Source: Mucidula mucida (Eukaryota > Basidiomycota > Agaricomycetes > Agaricales > Physalacriaceae). Taken from it: 10,833 bases of DNA. Position 1 is the stretch's first letter, and every line of letters starts with the position of its first letter. Made by a program: the position numbers and the translations under genes. The stretch covers positions 1-10,833 of the forward strand of contig JADNYV010001013.1 in NCBI GenBank assembly GCA_015501055.1, written 5' to 3'. The notes beneath the pieces were generated by a model. That model was given only the letters and a program-made list of their open reading frames with translations, had not been told where the DNA came from and ran no database searches. Positions 6,221 through 10,833 of this stretch are shown piece by piece.

Positions 6221-7832
6221 AAGGCGCAAGTTCCATTCTGCGCCAGATTTGCTCCATGAGGGCCGCAGAGGGTAGCGTGACATCAATAGGTTCGGTGTCA
6301 GGCGGTGGCATGGGTCGGAATAGGTGTGATGGAAATTGCGACATGGGGACTTCGATGCGAGCAAGCGCAGGTGGCTTCGGCTTTTTCGGGTACTGCTGGT
6401 GGAAATCGCGAATGGCTTCGTCGGCATTCTTGAGATTGCATGCCGGTTCCCATGTCTGTTCGTGTGTGCCATAACCCTTCCAGTGAACCTTGTATTGAAA
6501 ACCCCCGCGGTACTTCCGGGAATTCACCACTTTCTCAACCTCCCATTCCGGTTCGGCTCCTTCCAGCACAGGTGGTGGACGCGTGTCTCGGGGTTGCGTC
6601 GGAAATTGGGGCTCGTGGTAAGGCGTCAACAGAGCCTCATTGAACACGGGATGGATGCTTTCCACGTGTGAGGAATCTGGAGCTTGTAAGAGCTCGTCCC
6701 GACTTTCTTGATCACTTTGAACGGCCCGAAGCGTTTGTCATCGAGCTTCTTCATTGGTCGATCCGTGCTAAGATTCGTCCCTTCCAGCCATACTTTGTCG
6801 CCTTCCTTGTACTCCACTGCCTCTGTCCGTTCCTGTCATAAAACCGTTTCATATCCTCTTTGGCCATCTTCAATGCTGACCCCACTTCGTCCCATGTCTT
6901 CCTCATGCCATCGGCAAACTCCTGCGCAGTCTCATTTCTCGATGCCGTTTTCGGAGCGGTGCCTTTGTAGGGATGTCTGCCCATGTCTGCGAAGAACGGA
7001 GTGACTTTGGTTGCCGAGTGAACTCGATCGTTGTAAACGAATTCAGCAGAGGGTAACCATTCGTGCCAGTCGTTCTGATGGTAGTTGACGAATAACCGTA
7101 AGAAATGTTCTATCTCTTGGTTCAGCCGTTCCGTCTGCCCATTTGCCTGTGGATGGTACGCCGTCGTGAAGTTCCCTTCAATGCCCAACAGCCGGTATAA
7201 CTCCTTCATGAAACGCGAGTGGTATTGCGGACCTCGATCGTGTATCATCTGTCGCGGCAATCCATGTATGGGGAAGATTCGATCGCGGTAAATACGAGCC
7301 ATGCCTTCTGACGTCAGGGTGGTGTGTGCTGGTATGATGCGTAACCGCTTTGTGAAATGGTCCACAAACGTGCTGATCGCATTGTATCCTCCCGACTCCG
7401 GCAACTCGCCGATCATGTCCGTCCCAACTTTCTTCCATGGTTCGCTTGGTACGTCTATAGGATGGAGGGGTGCAGCCGGTTTTGTGCGATGTGACTTTGT
7501 AACTTGGCATTTTTGACACCCTTCCACGTATTCGCGGACGTCTCGGCTAATTCCTGGCCACCAATATGTGCGTGTGATCAACTCGAGAGTCTTGTACCGT
7601 CCCGGATGCCCTGCAAGCTGTGCATCATGATGCATTCCAATAACTTTTCCCCGCAATTCCTTGTCCTTCGGTATGTAAATACGATCTTTCCATATAATAA
7701 GTCCGTTTTCCTTCTCTTCCCATCCTTTTTCTTTGTTTTCTAATGCTTTTTGTACGTATCTGTCCTTGTTTCCTTTTCTTTGTTTGATTTTGTTAAGTAA
7801 TTCGTCCTCCGGTGTAGCTACTGTATGTAAAG
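6219..7832 (-). pseudogene. Copy B integrase with C-terminal chromodomain (pol 3' part)
   Basis: An uninterrupted frame runs from about 7832 to 6751. It has the zinc-binding HHCC region (MHHD...GHPG, then CQKC), the catalytic core with D at 7419-7417 (GTDMIGEL), D at 7239-7237 (IHDRGPQ) and E at 7131-7129 (NGQTERLNQ). There are 35 residues between the last two, which is the DD35E triad of retroviral-type integrases. The domain inserts the cDNA into the genome. A one-base shift near 6830 moves the frame to 6817-6626 (EGDKVWLEG, integrase tail). A missing T near 6656-6660, compared with copy A, shifts it again into 6665-6219, which holds the chromodomain at about 6548-6387 (WEVEKVVNSRKY, VHWKGY, TWEP) and ends in TGA just before the polypurine tract. 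The catalytic residues are intact although the frame is broken. Confidence 0.8.
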
Positions 7833-8540
7833 AAATTGAATTTGTGATATAAAAAACTCCGGTTTTAGTAAAACAACGTTTTCGTTATCTTTTTCCCCCT
7901 TCTCAAGGCCTGTCATCCTTGACAAGGCATCAGCTTTCCCCATTGTCTTGCCCGGCTTGTGAATCATCTGTATGTCATACTCTGCCAACTCCGTAACCCA
8001 TCGCGCCTGCCTCCGGTTCAACTTCTGCGGTTTCCTAAAGTACTGAAGGTTTTGATGATCGGTAAAAACCTCCACTGTCTCCTTAGCGCCTAGGAGATAT
8101 TGCCGCCAGTCGTCAATCGAGTCCATAATAGCCATCATCTCTTTGTCGTAGATCTCATAATTGCGCTCCACTTCGTTCAGCGCGCGAGATCAAAAGGCTA
8201 CTGGTCTCCATTTTCCGTCAACAAACTGGGAAAGAACCGCCCCGTTCGCATAGTTCGAGGAGTCCGCCTCAACTCAAAACTTGCCGTCGTCGCATGGTAC
8301 AATCAGAACGGGTTCTTCCGTCATCCTCCGTTTCAACTCCTCAAACGCCTCATGCTGCTCCATGCCCCAAACCCACTCGCCCTTCCCGGTTAGCAATGTC
8401 AATGGCTTCGCTACTCCCGCAAATCCCCGAATGAAACGTCGGTAGAAGTTGCAGAAGCCCAGGAATGACTGTACTTCCTTCTTCTTCGTCGGCTCCTTCC
8501 ATTCCTTCACTACGGCCACTTTTGCCGGATCCATCTTCAC
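7818..8540 (-). pseudogene. Copy B reverse transcriptase thumb/connection and RNase H
   Basis: One reading frame of 241 codons without a frameshift, interrupted by TGA at 8276-8274 and 8192-8190. It starts with the RT thumb signature FLGFCNFYRRFIRGFA. RNase H follows with VEADSS (first catalytic Asp), YEIYDKEMMAI (Glu), FTDHQNL (Asp) and KADALSR (last Asp). RNase H removes the RNA strand of the RNA-DNA hybrid. The first TGA lies where related elements have Arg (KFRVEADSS), so CGA to TGA is the likely change. The frame then ends at 7818 and shifts by one into the integrase part. Confidence 0.8.
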
Positions 8541-9170
8541 TTCTCCTCCTCCAACAATAACTCCTAAGTAGTCTACAGTATGTGCCTCAAACTACATTTC
8601 TCGGGTTTTAAATACAACTTATTTACTCGTAATATTTCTAATACTCGTCGTACAATATGCCTATGTTCTTCCAACGTGTTCGTAAAGATAAGTATGTCAT
8701 CCAAGTAAACTATAACATGTCCTTCATCAATCACTCCTTCAGAATGTGATTCATGAACGATTGGAATGTGCCGGCGAGTTTGTAAGTCCGAAGAACATGA
8801 CTGAGGGCTCGAACAGGCCTCGGTTTGTTCTAAACACCGCTTTCCACTCATCACCTTCTTTGATCCGGATGTTATTGTAACCCCATGGACATCCATCTTT
8901 GTGAAAACCTTTGCTCCCTTCAACTTGTCATAAGCTCCTGGATCAACGGCAAGGGGTATCGGTTCTTGATTGTCATGTTGTTCAACTTCTGATAATCTGT
9001 ACTGGCCGAAGGCTTCCATCCTTCTTTTTGACAAAGAAGAAGGGTGATGCCATAGGTGAAATTGATGGCCGTATGCGTCCCGTGCGTATGTTTTCCTCCA
9101 AGAACTCGTCTAATGCCTTCTGCTCGGATGGACTAAGGGGTAAACCTTGCAGTCAACCGGCTTGAAACCA
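8541..9170 (-). pseudogene. Copy B reverse transcriptase fingers and palm, frameshifted
   Basis: Fragments of a gypsy RT can be followed through several frames on the minus strand: [13 protein letters not shown] (about 9150-9110), [15 protein letters not shown] (about 9050-9005), KVFTKMDV with the first catalytic Asp near 8893, and the active site YLDDILIF, with YLDD at 8707-8696. The spacing between motifs is normal, so the domain was complete before small indels scattered it over three frames between about 9010 and 8720. It would copy the element's RNA into DNA in virus-like particles. It is inactive as it stands. Confidence 0.75.
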
Positions 9171-10145
9171 GGTGTAGTTCTATTGTGTGTCCCAAGGTCT
9201 TCGCTCCAGTAACTTGTCAAAGTCCGCCTTGCTGAATACATCGGAGAATTCCTCAATGTAAGGTGCAGCAGCGGATGAAGGCTGTTGTGATCTCAGCTTT
9301 TCACCGCTTTTGCGATAGTTGTCCCAGTCCATCCAGAACAAACGCTCTCCCTCTTCCAACTTCTCTTCTATTCTTCTCCTTCATCTTCCGGCGAGTTATA
9401 CTCGGGTAGGTAGCCGCAACGGTCTGGGCATCGATCAAAAGTCAACGTGGATTCCGTCCAGTTGATTGTGGGGTTGTGATATGTAGCCATCTAGCCCCAA
9501 AAAGATACTTGTTTTGCCAAGATTGGTGACGGCCAACTCAATCTTTTGGCGTGGTCACCATCTTCATCCGGACCTCCACAAAGCCTTCAATTGCTCTCCT
9601 CGTTTAGGGTTCCATCCGCATTATAGACAGGAAGCTTGACCGTAACTCCTTAATCGGAAGTCTGTTCTTCTCGACAATTCTTTATTGACACAAGAACCCG
9701 TTGCTCCACTGTCAAGAAGGGCACTCGTTTCCCATTCAGAGCCTGTGTGCATGCTCTCTATGGTTACTTGGAGTTTCATGTCCCGCCCCTTTGTTCCCTG
9801 GATGTACTTCCTCGACTTTTTCAACTCCGTCACAACTTGCACCGCAGCTTCCTTTGTCAACACTCTGATCGCCATCACCTTCTCTTCCGTGCTTCTCTCT
9901 CTCTTTGCTCCGGCATCCATGCTCTCAAAATTCCCACTGCTCTCGCACTCATCCTCTCTTAGCCGTTGTGTGATCCACTCGGGCGTATTTGGCTCAAATC
10001 TTTCTTTGCAGGTTTTGGTGGTAAGTCGTCGATGATATTTTAGATGTTCAGTACCCGTACTGTAAATAGATTCTGCATCTGACAACCCTTCCCTTGATGA
10101 CTGCTCCGGCAGGACTGCGTCTACTGCGGGAGCTTCACAAAACCC
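9171..10145 (-). pseudogene. Copy B gag-pol linker and aspartic protease
   Basis: The frame 10178-9621 carries an acidic linker and then LLDSGATGSCVNKE at about 9719-9678, with the catalytic DSGA at 9713-9702, typical of retroviral-type aspartic proteases that cleave Gag-Pol. A missing base after the CVNKE motif puts the frame off by one, and the rest of the protease continues in another frame (RLPIKELR at about 9660). Further on are TFDRCPDRCGYLPEY (about 9450-9405) and PYIEEFSDVFSKADFD (about 9260-9215), the usual link between protease and RT in fungal chromoviruses. Several more small shifts occur between 9640 and 9200. Whether gag and pol were originally one frame cannot be decided here. 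Confidence 0.7.
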
Positions 10146-10833
10146 AACTCTTCCACGGCTTCTTCTTCTCTTCGTCATTCATTTCGGTCCATAAACCCCG
10201 AATCGTCTGGGGTCGACCCTTCTTCGGACAGAACCTGCTGACGTGGCCGTGTTCGCCACAGCTGAAGCAGAGGTCCCCTTCGACGTGCGTTGTTGATGTC
10301 CATCGGCCTGCCAGCTCCTCCATAGGTAACACCGGGTGGCATCTTGTTGTGTGATCGGCGTGGGGGTGGGTTCGTAGGATTGGCTCTCGATATAGCCACC
10401 TGCGGAGCTTGGGCCGGGACTGCATGCCGGACCTCTTGCTCGCCGCCTTCTCCACAGCTGATCGATCTGAAGGATCTGTGCCTTCCAATCCTTGTACTTC
10501 TCTGGCAACCCGTCTCGGCTGCCATAGATCTGGTCGATGATCTTCTCGTTGACATTGGTCTCGAGAAGTCGCACGACAAATGCGTCATCCTTCGAGTATT
10601 CCTGCCTGAGTGAGCAGGACCTCGAACTTCTGGAAGAAATCTTGAGCGGTGTCTTGCCCCTGGCGCAACCGCTCGATCTGGTCTTGCGCGTCTCGCGCGA
10701 GGTTGGAATCCACAAATCGCTCCTTCAAGTCTTCCTTGAACTCCGTCCAAGAGACTGTCCATTCCTCTTCTTCCTCGTCGAAGTTCTGGTCCGAGTAGTT
10801 CTGGACCCATGCATCTACGTGATCTCCTCGATG
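10135..10833 (-). pseudogene. Copy B Gag: capsid part and CCHC zinc knuckle, partial at right edge
   Basis: Gag is read in three frames. From 10833 to about 10600 there is a capsid-like helical region (WTEFKEDLKERFVD, IERLRQGQDTAQDFFQKFE), the common retrotransposon Gag core. One base out, it continues at about 10615-10455 (YSKDDAFVVRLLETNVNEKI). Another shift near 10450 leads into a Pro/Arg-rich linker. A shift near 10285 leads to the zinc knuckle CFSCGEHGHVSRFC (10272-10228, C-X2-C-X4-H-X4-C), which binds the element's RNA. The frame ends in TGA at 10137-10135, overlapping the pol frame. The start of Gag is outside the window. Confidence 0.75.

Larger units (their letters stand above)
5679..10833 (-). 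mobile_element. Ty3/gypsy chromovirus copy B: 3' LTR, pol and most of gag; 5' end outside window
   Basis: Reading from right to left on the minus strand, the order is Gag capsid and CCHC zinc knuckle, protease (DSGA), reverse transcriptase (YLDD), RNase H, integrase (HHCC, DD35E), chromodomain, polypurine tract and 3' LTR. This is the standard order of Ty3/gypsy elements of the chromovirus type. Integrase after RNase H excludes Ty1/copia. At least eight frameshifts and two in-frame TGAs spread over gag and pol make it non-autonomous. The 5' LTR, primer-binding site and Gag start lie right of the window. Confidence 0.85.

Noticed and set aside
461..8276. Alternative genetic code with UGA read as an amino acid, suggested by several in-frame TGAs
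   Set aside because: At least one TGA sits where Arg is expected and another where Trp would fit, a TAA also occurs, and several are in decaying transposon sequence. Mutation explains the pattern better.
5679..10833. Endogenous retrovirus with envelope gene
   Set aside because: After the integrase there is only a chromodomain and then the polypurine tract and LTR; no envelope-like frame exists. This is a fungal chromovirus.

Overview
The window looks like nuclear DNA of a filamentous basidiomycete, most likely an agaricomycete. The evidence is many spliceosomal introns of 48-54 nt with GTACGT/GTAAGT-type donors and a textbook TACTAAC branch site, a Ty3/gypsy chromovirus, a BED-finger hAT-type transposase, and an orphan protein family that I recall as multi-copy in mushrooms. 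No bacterial-style operon, rRNA gene or CRISPR array is visible.

Left part (1-1410, minus strand): the 5' portion of a hAT-like transposase gene runs off the left edge. It has a lysine-rich N-terminus, then a BED-like zinc finger and the start of the catalytic region. The reading frame is joined by two introns but carries one in-frame TGA. A terminus starting CAGTG on the minus strand, with repeated TTGGC motifs, may be the right end of this transposon.

Centre (about 1430-4424, plus strand): a CT-rich promoter-like stretch with repeated GACGT/GTCGGT motifs is followed by a leader with four evenly sized introns. Then comes a four-exon gene of about 700 codons for a protein of unknown function. 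The frame holds across all four exons, but three codons are nonsense (TGA, TAA, TGA), so the gene is probably a recent pseudogene or the stops are bypassed in some way.

4425-4852: a short 3' flank, a degenerate tRNA-like Pol III unit with A box, B box and T-run terminator, and a block built of overlapping palindromes of the ACCCGGGTGT/CACTCGAGTG type.

Right part (4853-10833, minus strand): two copies of one Ty3/gypsy chromovirus, apparently nested. The outer copy A keeps a truncated 3' LTR, its polypurine tract and the chromodomain end of pol. At 5678/5679 it is broken by copy B, which starts with a full 532-bp 3' LTR (TG...CA) and runs integrase, RNase H, reverse transcriptase, protease and Gag off the right edge. 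Copy B has many frameshifts and stops and cannot be autonomous. Differences between the two LTR copies are mostly CpG to TpG/CpA transitions, which suggests decay of methylated repeats. I found no clearly new system. The points most worth following are the orphan gene with three transition-type stops, the tRNA-like/palindrome unit beside the truncated LTR, and the nested, CpG-decayed chromoviruses.
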